Source of the DNA: an uncultured Propionimicrobium sp.
GTDB lineage: Bacteria > Actinomycetota > Actinomycetes > Propionibacteriales > Propionibacteriaceae
Reading direction: 5' to 3'
Assembly (NCBI GenBank): GCA_946221385.1
Contig: CAMIGX010000001.1
Location: 1-64,000, forward strand
Length of the DNA stretch: 64,000 bases
The notes beneath the pieces are model-generated. The model did not search any database. It was given only the letters and a program-made list of their open reading frames with translations, and was not told where the DNA came from. Position numbers and translations under genes: made by a program. This document shows, piece after piece, positions 35,975-45,845 of the stretch (positions within the stretch are counted from its first letter, which is position 1; every line of letters begins with the position of its first letter).

Positions 35975-36856
35975 ATGCTTGAAGTCCGCCACTTGACCCG
36001 CAGATTCGGTGATCTGCTCGCCGTCGACGATGTCTCATTCAGCGTCCCAGCAGGCAAGATGATCGGTTTCGTCGGCGGTAACGGCGCCGGCAAGACGACG
36101 ACGATGCGCATGATCATGGGCTTGCTCAGCCCGCATGGCGGCGAAGTGCTGTGGGATGGCGCGCCGATCAGCACGCAGATCCGCTCCGACATCGGCTACA
36201 TGCCAGAAGAGCGCGGCCTATATCCCAAACAAGCGGTGCTAGATCAATTGGTCTACTTGGGCGAACTTAAGGGTTCGACCAAGCAGGCTGCTACCGCCGA
36301 AGCGACTGCGCTGTTGGAACGTTTCGGCCTGGGCGAGCGCACCAAAGACAAGCTCGAAAAACTCTCACTTGGCAATCAGCAGCGCGTCCAAATCGCTGCC
36401 TCGGTGATGTCCGATCCGGTCGCATTGATCTTGGACGAACCCTTCAGCGGTCTAGACCCCAAAGGCATCGACGAAATGGCCGGCCTGCTAGCTGACGAAG
36501 CTGCCCGCGGCGTCCCGGTGCTGTTTTCCAGCCACCAACTAGACCTGATCGATCGGCTGTGCGACGGGCTGGTCATCTTGGCTGGCGGCAAGGTCGTCGC
36601 CCAAGGCACCAAGGATGAACTGGAATCGCGCGGCCCGCTGCGTCATCGGCTGGTCGTGGACGGCGACCTGACCTGGCTGCGAGGGCTGCCGGGTATCGAA
36701 GTCGACTCGATTGACGGCGGCACTGCCCTGTTGCGCCTGCAGCAGCCTGGCTTAGAGCGGCAGATCCTCAGCACTGCCTTAGAACGCGGCAATGTCATCG
36801 AGTTTGCTCAAGTACGTCCGACCCTGTCGGAGATTTATCGGGAGGTCGCCGCATGA
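35975..36856 (+). CDS. ABC exporter ATP-binding protein
   Basis: 293 residues. Walker A GGNGAGKTTTM, signature LSLGNQQRVQIAAS, Walker B LILDEPFSGLDP and the switch His in FSSHQLDLIDRL. The C-terminal DUF4162-like domain indicates a NatA-type exporter subunit. ATG 35975 follows AGAGG. Its stop overlaps the permease start (ATGA), so they form one unit. Confidence 0.93.
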   Translation: MLEVRHLTRRFGDLLAVDDVSFSVPAGKMIGFVGGNGAGKTTTMRMIMGLLSPHGGEVLWDGAPISTQIRSDIGYMPEERGLYPKQAVLDQLVYLGELKGSTKQAATAEATALLERFGLGERTKDKLEKLSLGNQQRVQIAASVMSDPVALILDEPFSGLDPKGIDEMAGLLADEAARGVPVLFSSHQLDLIDRLCDGLVILAGGKVVAQGTKDELESRGPLRHRLVVDGDLTWLRGLPGIEVDSIDGGTALLRLQQPGLERQILSTALERGNVIEFAQVRPTLSEIYREVAA

Positions 36857-38094
36857 GCAACGCGCAGGAGTTGAACACCATGTCAGAGCCGGACACCACA
36901 CAACGCCCCAAGTCGCAGCCAAGGCGTAACGGCACCCCGCCATGGTGGATCGTCGCCAAGCGCGAGATGAACGTCAAGGTGCGCGACAAGGCGTTCATCG
37001 TCGGCACCTTGACGTCGATCGGTCTGGTCGCTTTGGCGATCTTGTTGTCGGTGCTCTTGGGGCCAAAAGATAGTGACATCTTTCGGGTCGCCGTCACCGA
37101 TGGCAAAGCTGCTGAGCTGACGAAGGTCATCGATCAGATCGCGCAAGCCGACGGATTGACCCTCGAAGTGCAACAGACCGATTCGGTGGAGACCGCCAAA
37201 CGGCTGCTGCGCGACGACGAGGCTGACGCCTACCTGGCGCACGCCGCTGACGGCTGGCAGGTCTGGAGCCTCAAAGAGCCCAACGGCAAATTCCTCGGTT
37301 TCGTCACCGAAGCTGCTAAGGCCCAGGTCATCGCAGAGCTCGCTGACGCCGCCGGAGCAGACCAGCAGGCGATCGCCCAACAGCTGCAGGTGACCCCAGA
37401 GGTCTTAGATCCGCCGAATCAAGACAAGTTCGTCGGGCTGATGGTCAGCTTCGCTTTCGCGATCTTGTTCATGCTGACCGCGATGCTATTTGGCATGCAG
37501 ATCGCTACCTCGGTGATCGAAGAAAAACAGTCCCGCATCGTCGAGATCTTGGTGTCCGCGATCCCTGTCAAGCATCTGCTGCTCGGCAAAATCTTGGGCA
37601 TCAGCATCATCGCTTTCGCGCAGGTCTTCGTGATCCTGGCGGCCGCGTTGATTGGCTTGAATTTCACACCACTCAGCGACCTGCTGCCAGATTTCATTGG
37701 CGCATCCATTTGGTTCATCGTCTTCTTCATGGCGGGCTTCATGGCACTAGCGACGCTGTGGGCGGCCGCCGGCGCGCTGGGTACCCGCACCGAAGATTTG
37801 AACCAGAGCACTGCCCCACTGACCTTCATCTTGATGATCGCCTACATCTTTGGCTTCACCGCGACTGGCACCGTGCGAGTCATCGCCAGCTATGTGCCGA
37901 TCGTGTCGGCAGTGTTGATGCCGGCACGCATCGCCGAGGGCGATGTCAGTTGGTGGGAGCCGGTCTTGGCGCTGGCTTTGAATATCGCTTTCGCCGCGCT
38001 GACGATCCATTTTGGCGCCAAGATCTATCGTCGTGCGCTGCTGCAGACTGGTGGCCGGCTGTCCTATCGCCAAGCCATCAAGTTGGCCGAATGA
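36853..38094 (+). CDS. ABC-2 type permease (NatB-like)
   Basis: 413 residues. One N-terminal membrane span (FIVGTLTSIGLVALAILLSVLLG), a large outer loop (about 80-190), then five spans beginning FVGLMVSFAFAILFMLTAMLFG. The conserved EEKQSRIVEILVSAIPVKHLLLGKILG lies between the spans, a hallmark of NatB/ABC-2 transporters. Partner of the preceding ATPase; substrate unknown. Confidence 0.92.
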   Translation: MSNAQELNTMSEPDTTQRPKSQPRRNGTPPWWIVAKREMNVKVRDKAFIVGTLTSIGLVALAILLSVLLGPKDSDIFRVAVTDGKAAELTKVIDQIAQADGLTLEVQQTDSVETAKRLLRDDEADAYLAHAADGWQVWSLKEPNGKFLGFVTEAAKAQVIAELADAAGADQQAIAQQLQVTPEVLDPPNQDKFVGLMVSFAFAILFMLTAMLFGMQIATSVIEEKQSRIVEILVSAIPVKHLLLGKILGISIIAFAQVFVILAAALIGLNFTPLSDLLPDFIGASIWFIVFFMAGFMALATLWAAAGALGTRTEDLNQSTAPLTFILMIAYIFGFTATGTVRVIASYVPIVSAVLMPARIAEGDVSWWEPVLALALNIAFAALTIHFGAKIYRRALLQTGGRLSYRQAIKLAE

Positions 38095-38118
38095 CGATCC
38101 AGAAGTGAGGCTGCGAAC

Positions 38119-38976
38119 TTGATCGAATCAAGTCTGGTCGGATCAGACCCGCGCGGTTACGATCCGGGCGTCGATGCGACGCGGCTGGCTGCGCTGATCG
38201 GGCCGGATTCGTCACTATCGACGCCGATCGTGGTGGCATCGACCGGCTCGACGAATGCCGACCTGGCATCGGGCAGCTACGGTTGGGCCGCTGGCCGGGT
38301 GTTGATCTCGAATCATCAAAGCGCCGGCCGCGGCCGCTTCGACCGGCGTTGGGAGGCTGAGCCCGGTCAGGCGATCGCGACCTCAGTGCTGCTGCGTCCT
38401 GCCCGGGCTTTACACGACTGGGGTTGGTTGAGTTTTCTGATCGGCATGGCGGTGCAAGCGACGATCAGCGAACTGCCCGGCGCGGCAGCTCGGGTCACCT
38501 TGAAATGGCCAAATGATGTATTGGTCGACGAACGCAAGATCTGCGGCATCTTGAGCGAGCATCACATCGCGCCAGACGGCGGACATGTCGCGATCTGCGG
38601 CTGGGGCTTGAATGTCCAAATGTCCGAAGCTGAGCTGCCGGTGCCGACAGCGACGTCGATTTCGTTAGCTGACCTGCCAGTGGATCACACCAGATTGGCG
38701 GCAGCGATGCTGAACCATTTCGACGAGCTCTACCGAGCTTGGGACGCCGGCGCCGATCTGCGGGCGCACTATCGCGAGCTGTGTTCGACTCTTGGCCGTC
38801 GGGTCCGCGTCCAGTTGGACGTCGAAAGCTTGCCGGACCGATTCGTCGAAGGCATTGCGCTGGACGTTACCGAAGACGGCTCACTAATCGTGCGGGACAC
38901 TGATGGCAGCTTGCAGCGGTTCAGCGCTGGCGATGTCGTCCACCTGCGACCAGCAACAGCCAGCGAGGAGCGCTGA
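38119..38976 (+). CDS. birA: Biotin-[acetyl-CoA-carboxylase] ligase
   Basis: Attaches biotin to carboxylases. 285 residues with no N-terminal DNA-binding domain (group I). Signatures: ASTGSTNADLASG, SAGRGRFDRRWEAEPGQAIATSVLLRP (biotinyl-AMP loop with GRGR), TLKWPNDVLVDERKICGIL and ICGWGLNV. The start appears to be TTG 38119, preceded by GAGG; no ATG lies before the domain. Confidence 0.93.
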   Translation: MIESSLVGSDPRGYDPGVDATRLAALIGPDSSLSTPIVVASTGSTNADLASGSYGWAAGRVLISNHQSAGRGRFDRRWEAEPGQAIATSVLLRPARALHDWGWLSFLIGMAVQATISELPGAAARVTLKWPNDVLVDERKICGILSEHHIAPDGGHVAICGWGLNVQMSEAELPVPTATSISLADLPVDHTRLAAAMLNHFDELYRAWDAGADLRAHYRELCSTLGRRVRVQLDVESLPDRFVEGIALDVTEDGSLIVRDTDGSLQRFSAGDVVHLRPATASEER

Positions 38977-38982
38977 TCACCG

Positions 38983-39642
38983 ATGCGCGTCATTCTTGGT
39001 TCTAGTTCTCCGGCCCGACTGACCACGCTGCGCAATGCCGGGATCGCAGCGCGGGTGGTCTCTCCCGAGGTCGACGAATCACTAGTGCAAGGTAATTCCG
39101 GCGCTGACGTCACCGCTCGGCTGGCGGCGCTCAAAGGTCAGACGGTGCTGATTAAGTTGCGCGCTGATGGTCTGCTAGCTAGCGCCACGTCCGCTGATCC
39201 GATCATCGTGTTGGCGTGCGACACGATGCTGGAAATCGAGGGCCACGTGCACGGCAAGCCGGGCACGGCGCAGGCTGCGGTGGAGCGTTGGCGTCGGCAG
39301 CGGGGCCGCCAAGGTCAGCTATTCACCGGCCATTATGTGGCGCTGATCACCGGACCCAACCAAATCAGCTCTGATGTCCGGGTCGCCGAGACAGTCGTCA
39401 CCTTCGCAGATTTGAATGACGCTGAGATCGAAGCTTATGCGGCTAGCGGTGAACCGCAGCACGTCGCTGGCGCGTTCACCATTGACGGGCTAGGCGGCGC
39501 CTTCATCACCCGTATTGAGGGCGATCCGCACAATGTCGTCGGCATATCGCTGCCCATGGTCAGGCAGATGATCGTCGACATGGGCATCGAATGGCCCCGC
39601 CTTTGGACCTCACCCGCGAACCGAGATCCTCGAGCTGACTAG
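38983..39642 (+). CDS. maf: Maf-family nucleotide pyrophosphatase
   Basis: 219 residues. MRVILGSSSPARLTTLRNAG is the phosphate-binding start. The conserved Asp is in VLACDTMLEI, and GKPGTAQAAVERWRRQRGRQGQLFTGHYVAL and AGAFTIDGLGGAFITRIEGDPHNVVGISLP complete the active site. Hydrolyses non-standard dNTPs and nucleotides. Six bases separate it from birA. Confidence 0.94.
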   Translation: MRVILGSSSPARLTTLRNAGIAARVVSPEVDESLVQGNSGADVTARLAALKGQTVLIKLRADGLLASATSADPIIVLACDTMLEIEGHVHGKPGTAQAAVERWRRQRGRQGQLFTGHYVALITGPNQISSDVRVAETVVTFADLNDAEIEAYAASGEPQHVAGAFTIDGLGGAFITRIEGDPHNVVGISLPMVRQMIVDMGIEWPRLWTSPANRDPRAD

Positions 39643-39679
39643 GCCATTCGGAGCTATCTCCGCGATCGAATGCGGGGAT

Positions 39680-40165
39680 TCAGCTGGGCTGATTGAAGCT
39701 GCCTTGGCCGCGGCGCAAAGTCAGCCCGGCTTGCTGTTGGCCGAGTGTGAAGGCGCCATGCCAGCCGGGGGCTTCGAAGATCAGCGACGTCGGCGTGCCC
39801 AGGTTCAAGGCGCGCGCGACGATTTCGAAACCCATCGCGGACAGATTGCGGTCCAGATAGCCGGCCAAGAGCTCGGCTTGTGCAGCATCGACGATCAAGG
39901 TGACCACATTGGCTTGGTCGATTCGTTCTGAGATAGCTAATCCTTCAGGTAATGAAAATCCGGCCGGACCATTTTGGAAGCCGTAATTGCTCAGCCAGAC
40001 GCCGCCGGCAGGCAGCCTCGGATTAGTTGACGGCTGACTGCTCGGCGTTAGGGTCGCGGCTGGATCATTGGAGTTGACCCCAGCAGTGCACGCGCTCGTC
40101 ACGCACAGCACCAAACCGGCTGCCAGCGCCGCTAGCAACCGTCGCGGCAGATCAGATCCACTCAT
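39680..40165 (-). CDS. Small lipoprotein of unknown function
   Basis: 161 residues with a lipoprotein signal (residues 1-26: RRLLAALAAGLVLCVTSAC-TAG) and a Ser/Thr/Pro linker. The remaining ~110 residues look like one alpha/beta domain. The gene starts 14 bases before the corA stop, so it is probably translated from the corA transcript. No family recognised. Confidence 0.75.
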   Translation of the reverse strand: MSGSDLPRRLLAALAAGLVLCVTSACTAGVNSNDPAATLTPSSQPSTNPRLPAGGVWLSNYGFQNGPAGFSLPEGLAISERIDQANVVTLIVDAAQAELLAGYLDRNLSAMGFEIVARALNLGTPTSLIFEAPGWHGAFTLGQQQAGLTLRRGQGSFNQPS

Positions 40166-41141
40166 TGTGTCTAAAGATTATGAACAAGGCGGTGACGGCC
40201 ACGATGATCAAGATGACTGCCGAATAGAGGCCGCTAGGTTCTTCGAGGCCCGGATAGGGCACGTTCATGCCATACCAGCCGGTGATCAAAGTAGGCACGG
40301 CGATGATAGCTGCCCAACCAGACAGCTTCTTCATGACGGTGTTCAGTTTGGCGTCGTTGAGCGCTAGCGAAGTTTCAAAAATGCTCGACACCAGATCGCG
40401 CAGCGAATCGGTCCATTCAGCTGCGCGCAACACGTGGTCGGTGAGGTCGTCATAGTAGGCGCGCATTTGCGGGGTCCAACCGGGGGTCATGCCGTAGCGC
40501 ACGACGGTGTTGACGACGTCCCGCATCGGCCCGACGACCCGACGCAATTCGACCAGCTCGCGACGCAACTGATAGGTCGAACGGGAAACCTCGACGCTGG
40601 AATAGTCGTCGGCCAGCAGGTGATCTTCGATGTCTTCCATGAGGTCATCGAGTTGCTGAATTGCGCTGAAGTGACCGTCGACGATGACGTCGAGCAGACC
40701 ATGCAGCAGACCTAGCGTGCCGCCGCGCACGAGATTGCGGTCCTCGTCCCAGCGGGCGATGACGTCATCCATTTTGAAGCCACTGCCATGCACCGTGACT
40801 AAGCCATTTTCGACAATGTATGCAGATACCCGGTGGGTCTCGACACGAGACTCGTAGGGCTCGACTCGGTCGACCATCATGACCTTGTAGGCCTGGACGA
40901 ACATGCGGTCATTTTGCCGTTTAGCTTTGGGGCGTTCTTCAGGCGCCAGCGCGTCCTCGACGCTTTGCCGAGAGAACTTCAGCCGATAGGCCATCTCATC
41001 GAGGGTGGAGACGCGCGGATCCACCAGATCGACCCAGACCAGGCAGTCCTCGTCTTCGAGATATTGCTCCAGGCTCATCGGGTCGACGTCAATATCGAGC
41101 AGTTGACCCTGCCGCCACACGCGACCATTGATGCTAGCCAT
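40152..41141 (-). CDS. corA: CorA-type magnesium/cobalt channel
   Basis: 329 residues from ATG 41141 (AAGGTGGG upstream). Large cytoplasmic domain, long stalk helix, two C-terminal membrane spans, and the signature GMNVP at the pore (WYGMNVPYPGL). The C-terminus ends FRHNEWI. The first 42 codons occur again as a diverged fragment at 45843-45969. Magnesium uptake is the likely role. Confidence 0.93.
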   Translation of the reverse strand: MASINGRVWRQGQLLDIDVDPMSLEQYLEDEDCLVWVDLVDPRVSTLDEMAYRLKFSRQSVEDALAPEERPKAKRQNDRMFVQAYKVMMVDRVEPYESRVETHRVSAYIVENGLVTVHGSGFKMDDVIARWDEDRNLVRGGTLGLLHGLLDVIVDGHFSAIQQLDDLMEDIEDHLLADDYSSVEVSRSTYQLRRELVELRRVVGPMRDVVNTVVRYGMTPGWTPQMRAYYDDLTDHVLRAAEWTDSLRDLVSSIFETSLALNDAKLNTVMKKLSGWAAIIAVPTLITGWYGMNVPYPGLEEPSGLYSAVILIIVAVTALFIIFRHNEWI

Positions 41142-41270
41142 ATTGACACCCACCTTTCGACGACACCTGGACCCAACGGTCAAGGTTAATGCCTGCCGCC
41201 GCTGGCACGACAATGTGACTAGCCAAATCCCGCAATCTCAATTGCCAAACAGAGGTATTAGGGTTAGCTC

Positions 41271-42613
41271 ATGGCGACCATGTCGGGAGCAAATCGACGC
41301 TCAAATTTCTTGCCTGGACCCGAACCAACCCAGGCAGCCATTCCCGCAAATGCCTCGGCATTTGACCACTTCGAAGCTAATCGATTTCCGACTCCGCAAT
41401 ATGCGCCGGCTCGGCCCGAGTCATCTGGCTTGGTAGCCGCCGCGCCGGCAGGCGAACAGGCTAGGCATCCAGACGCGGCCAAGAAGCCCAAGCGAAGCGC
41501 TAAACAGCTTGGCTTGGCGGCTGGCATCGGCTTGTTGGTGATAGCGTTGACCGTCACCGGCGCGATCTTCTTCAAGCGCTATCAAGATGAAAAGCAATGG
41601 CACGTCAACGCTCCCGAGCCCGTCGTGCCAGGCATCGATTATCACCCGGTGGTCGATTCGGAGCGATGGCTCGCCAAAGGTTACGAACAAGGCGGTGAGC
41701 CTCGCGAAATACCTGGCGATCTGCTCGGTTATGACGAAAAGACCCGGATCTATGTCGTAAATGTCGACCGCGAATTAGTTGGATTCGATCTAACTAGCGG
41801 GCAAGAGAAATGGCGTACCCCGGTCGAATCGTGCCGATTCGCAGTTTCTGGCCAAATAATTTGCACGTCGAGCAAGAAGGTGCTGAAGGTCAACTATGCC
41901 AACGGTGAACTGGTGACCACTTTCCGGCCCCCAGAAGGCTACCAACGCGACTTTTTGGGCAGCCGCAATGGCGTCGATTTTTATCTTTATAACGACAGCA
42001 CCTATGAGGTCCTCGCTGTCAGGGACGGGCAGATCGTTTGGACGAAGACGCTCGGCCCTGAGCTCTGGAAGTGCACCTTGCTATACGAGAAAATCGGCTG
42101 TGATTCGGCAGCCAAGCTCAATATTTTGGATGTGTCCAGCGGCGACATCGTCAATAGTGTGACGGGATCATTCAAGACGGTCACTTGGCTCAGCGATGGC
42201 TATATATCTGACAGCTCAAATGGCGAAAAGTGGAGGCATATCTACGATTTCACCGGCACCGATTTAGGTCGCGCCTATCCAGGTTCGCTAGCCCCGGAGG
42301 GGATTTACGCTGCAAAAGATGCCGCTAAGAATGATGGGATATTGGTCGACGCGGAGGGTCGGACATTAGTCAGCGGAGATCTTTTCGAAAAGAAATTCCG
42401 CAATGGCAAGCAGGCACCGACGTCACTTGGTTCATCACCGCCACGCCTGACGGGCGCACCATCGTCGCCGACAATTCTGATTCGGTCACTATCTTCGACC
42501 AGGACGGCAATGTCATTCAGAAAATCGACGCCATCTCAAATGTCGAGGTCGATCATAATTTGATCACCTTCATCAAAGATGGCGCCGATTTCATTCTGGT
42601 CCCCAACAAATGA
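41271..42613 (+). pseudogene. Array member 1: membrane PQQ-like beta-propeller, frameshifted
   Basis: Residues 1-79 form a disordered cytoplasmic part, a membrane span lies at about 80-101, and an outer beta-propeller of PQQ-like repeats follows (LLGYDEKTRIYVVNVDRELVGFD, SGQEKW). There are two cysteine pairs (CRFAVSGQIIC and CTLLYEKIGC). After NGK (near 42410) the open frame drifts into 50 unrelated codons and stops at 42563. The frame two bases on reads AGTDVTWFITATPDGRTIV and ends ILVPNK at 42613, matching the ends of all four other members. One base appears missing. If real, the product loses its last propeller blade. Confidence 0.85.
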
Positions 42614-42657
42614 TCGCTATGGTCAGCTGTTGGTGATTGGATCGACTGGAGAGCTGA

Positions 42658-43989
42658 ATGGCAGCTAGATCGCGATCGACTGATCGAGGCTCGGCGAGCG
42701 CGGACGTGACCGCACCCCAACTGCCTACGACCTACTCCCAGCCTCCGAATTGGCAAGCGGCGGCCGGCAATGACAATTCGGCTAGCAGCGCACCCGGACC
42801 GCAGCTTTGGACGTCCGGCCGGGGTGCAGGCAGTTCAAAAAGATCTGGCCGGCCAAGCGGTTGCCAGCATATTCTCGTTACGACCGCAATCACCGCATTG
42901 GCCGCGATTCTGGGCATTACCGCTTTCGTCTTTTATAACCGGCCGACTACACCTCAAGATCTAAATCCACCGCCGCCACCCGTGGCACCAGGGGAAGATT
43001 TCCATCCACTCTCCGAAAGTGGTATCTGGCTATCAGATCTTTATCGCAATGGCGCCACTTTGCGTGAAATTTCGGGACATATCTACGGTTTTAACCAGGC
43101 GGCAGGGATTTACATTCAACCCGACGAATCAGAATTCGTCGGCTATGACTTGCATACCGGCGAGGAGAAGTGGCGCGTCAATCCAGGCTATTGTCGCGCT
43201 GAGGTGAATGGCAGAATATTATGCTCTAGGACCCGCGAACGTGCTGTCTTTGAATTGGACTATGCCACTGGTCAGACGAAAGAACTGCTGTCATTCCCGC
43301 AGGGCGCTAAATGGTTCTATCGCTATCTAGGTAGCCGCGACGGCGTCGAATTTCTCATTTTTGAAATTGAATCGAGCTATTCGATCTATGCCTATAAAGA
43401 TGGCCTCGAGCTATGGAATCGTCCGATCGCTGATGAATCGCGGCGGTGCACTTTGCTTTATGAGAAGATCGGCTGCGCCGGAGAGAACCGGCTCACCGTC
43501 GTCGATATAAATGATGGTGAAATTTCTTTCCAGGACAACGTCAAATTCGAATCTGTTGACTGGCTCAATGACGGCTACGTGCTTTATCAAGGATCTTCCA
43601 ATCCGCCGCCGGTGTTCGATCTAGCAGGCAATCAAATCGACGTCTCGCGTGATTCTCGATTACGGCCCAGGGATGCGAGATTTGCGGTCGCAGATTTGGC
43701 GCGCAAGGACGCTGAATTGATTGACGCCCAGGGACGCATCGTCATTCGAAGGCACGGCTACCAAAAGTCCTTCGTCAATGGTAAAGATGCCGGCAACTAC
43801 TCCAGCTGGCTGGCAGTCAGCGCAGATGGTAAAACGCTGGCGGCATATGACGCCGACGGCAGCGTGCTGCTCGACAGCGAAGGCAACGAGATCCAGCGGT
43901 TCACCGTCAGCAAATATTTGATCCTCCGCTGTGGACTGTTGACCGCAGCGGTCGATGACAAGAAATATTTGCTCGTTCCACAGCCTTGA
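42658..43989 (+). CDS. Array member 2: membrane PQQ-like beta-propeller protein
   Basis: 443 residues. Disordered Ser/Gly-rich cytoplasmic part (1-68), membrane span about 71-93, a polyproline linker (LNPPPPPV), then an outer beta-propeller. Shared family features: HPLSESGIWLSDLYRNGATLREI start, GFNQAAGIYI, YDLHTGEEKW, cysteine pairs CRAEVNGRILC and CTLLYEKIGC, NGKDAGNYSSW and the C-terminal YLLVPQ. ATG 42658 follows GAGAG. Most like member 1. No catalytic motif; PQQ cofactor binding is not implied. A sensor or scaffold role is possible (inference). Confidence 0.8.
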   Translation: MAARSRSTDRGSASADVTAPQLPTTYSQPPNWQAAAGNDNSASSAPGPQLWTSGRGAGSSKRSGRPSGCQHILVTTAITALAAILGITAFVFYNRPTTPQDLNPPPPPVAPGEDFHPLSESGIWLSDLYRNGATLREISGHIYGFNQAAGIYIQPDESEFVGYDLHTGEEKWRVNPGYCRAEVNGRILCSRTRERAVFELDYATGQTKELLSFPQGAKWFYRYLGSRDGVEFLIFEIESSYSIYAYKDGLELWNRPIADESRRCTLLYEKIGCAGENRLTVVDINDGEISFQDNVKFESVDWLNDGYVLYQGSSNPPPVFDLAGNQIDVSRDSRLRPRDARFAVADLARKDAELIDAQGRIVIRRHGYQKSFVNGKDAGNYSSWLAVSADGKTLAAYDADGSVLLDSEGNEIQRFTVSKYLILRCGLLTAAVDDKKYLLVPQP

Positions 43990-44047
43990 ACACTAAAGCT
44001 CGACGCCTGCTCTCGTCGCCCAGCTGAGCTCCGCATAGGCTTGAGCC

Positions 44048-45430
44048 ATGTCGAATTCCCGGCCAGCCCATCGGGCAGTCCCTGCTGGTGATCCTATGAG
44101 CTGGCACGATCAGCGAGATGTCCCGCTCGGAGCGCGGCGTGGATATGCCGAACCGCCGTCTTTTGACGATCAGCAGTTGACCGCAATGACGCCAGCATCA
44201 GCGGGCATGCCCGATTTTCAAGCGCCGATGCCACGTCGGGCAATGCCGGAGCATGCGATAGCTTCGCCACCGAGCGCCCCGCAGCCAGCGCCGGCGACAA
44301 CGGGAACTAATCGTGCGCAATGGATTTTGCTGGCCTTTGTCATCGGATTGATCCTGCTCGCGGTAGTCGCAGCGATCGTGCTGGGAAAGGTCGTCAAGGG
44401 TGGCTCCGAAGGCGTCAACTTGGGTGATGACTATCAGGTCAGCGTTCCTGAAGAGAATCTGTTGGACCCGAGCTACCACAAGGGCGCGACGCTGCGGCAG
44501 CTTCCGTCCCCCAAGATCGTCGGATTCGACGCGGCTGCCGGCATCTATGTTTTGGACACTGGGGCGTCATTCACTGGTTTCGAATTGGAGAGCGGAAAAC
44601 AGGTTTGGCATATCGACCGTGTGAATTGTTCAGAAGCCGTGGGTGGGAACATTTACTGCAGCACTGCCCGTCAGGCTGGTGAAATTCAAAAGGCAGATTT
44701 GCGCACCGGAGAACTGCAAGAAAGCTATCCAAAACCTGACAATGGCTTTTTTGGTATTCAGAATCTGGGCGTACGCGATGGTGTGGAATATTTGCTCTTC
44801 CGTGGCTCGCCCAATGTGTTAGCAGCTGGCAAAGCTGGCAGCTGGCTGTGGACTCAGCCGCTGCCCACTGACGGCATCGCTCGATGCGCGCTACTGGCTG
44901 ATCACGTCGGTTGCGCCAATAGCGCTAGCCTCGTCGTCCTTGACGCGGCTAGCGGCGCCGAGAAGCTAAGTTTGGCTGGCGATTTTTCGCTGATCACCTG
45001 GTTGGGCGATGGCTTCTTGAGCTACAACTCCGACGACAAACAGATGCACGCTTTTGACTTGGCGGGTAAAGATCTCGGACCTGGTCGGGTCACCGTCACT
45101 CAACCTAAGGGGCTTTTTTCGCTAGCTGACGTCAATCGTGACGAAGCAGCTGTGCTCGATTCGAGCGGCCGGATCGTCGTAAAGCGCATCGACGGCGGTC
45201 AAAATTATGAATTGAGTTCGGGAGAGTTAGTGCTGGGCCATCATCTATGGGTCGCGACGACGCACGATGGCAAGCTCTTGGCTGCAGCCAAGGATGGCAG
45301 CTTGAAAATCATGACTGCCCAGACCGAAATGATTGATTCCTTCGATGACGTGACGGTGCCCACGGTTCGCCATCGGCTGATCACGGTCAAACAAGGCGAT
45401 GATTATTTCTTGTTGGTCCCCAAGAAGTGA
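44048..45430 (+). CDS. Array member 3: membrane PQQ-like beta-propeller protein
   Basis: 460 residues. Disordered Pro/Ala/Met-rich cytoplasmic part (1-88), membrane span about 91-113, then the outer propeller: SYHKGATLRQLPSPKIVGFDAAAGIYVL, FELESGKQVW, cysteine pairs CSEAVGGNIYC and CALLADHVGC, and end YFLLVPKK. Among the five, its YPKP and CALL/AAGK stretches look closest to member 4. ATG 44048 used; ATG 44096 also possible. It is followed by the ilvA-corA fossil on the other strand. Confidence 0.8.
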   Translation: MSNSRPAHRAVPAGDPMSWHDQRDVPLGARRGYAEPPSFDDQQLTAMTPASAGMPDFQAPMPRRAMPEHAIASPPSAPQPAPATTGTNRAQWILLAFVIGLILLAVVAAIVLGKVVKGGSEGVNLGDDYQVSVPEENLLDPSYHKGATLRQLPSPKIVGFDAAAGIYVLDTGASFTGFELESGKQVWHIDRVNCSEAVGGNIYCSTARQAGEIQKADLRTGELQESYPKPDNGFFGIQNLGVRDGVEYLLFRGSPNVLAAGKAGSWLWTQPLPTDGIARCALLADHVGCANSASLVVLDAASGAEKLSLAGDFSLITWLGDGFLSYNSDDKQMHAFDLAGKDLGPGRVTVTQPKGLFSLADVNRDEAAVLDSSGRIVVKRIDGGQNYELSSGELVLGHHLWVATTHDGKLLAAAKDGSLKIMTAQTEMIDSFDDVTVPTVRHRLITVKQGDDYFLLVPKK

Positions 45431-45476
45431 GTATTGCGGGCGGTGACGGTCAGCGCGCAGAACCAGAATTGATCGC

Positions 45477-45845
45477 TCAGACCAGGAATCGATAAAGCGG
45501 GCTGTCTGGTGGAATGCGTTCGACTTGAATTCCGCTCAGCTGAATTCGTCCAAGCAGCGCCGGCAGATCAGCTGGATCGCCCAATTCGATACCGACTAGC
45601 GCCGGCCCGAGTTCACGATTAGAGCGCTTGGTGTATTCAAAAAAGGTGATGTCGTCTTCGGGGCCCAGCACGTCATTCAAAAAACGGCGTAGCGCGCCGG
45701 GTTCTTGGGCGAATTGGACCGAGAAATAGTGCTTATGCCCTTTGAAGACCAGCGAGCGTTCGACGATCTCCGAATAGCGGGAGACGTCATTATTGCCCCC
45801 AGAAATGATCGCGACGACCCGCTGGCCGGGTTCGATCTTGAGGCG
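45477..45845 (-). pseudogene. Duplicated C-terminal third of ilvA (fossil)
   Basis: About 120 codons match the end of ilvA at 49363 onward, in the same orientation, from EPGQRVVxIISGGNNDVSRY to PDSPLYRFLV. I count about 15 differences in 119 residues. The pyridoxal-phosphate catalytic part is absent; only the tail of the catalytic domain and the ACT-like regulatory domain remain. The frame is fully open and could be read from ATG 45881 inside the adjoining corA fragment, giving a 134-residue ACT-like protein. Homology to ilvA ends at GCG 45843-45845. Confidence 0.9.
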
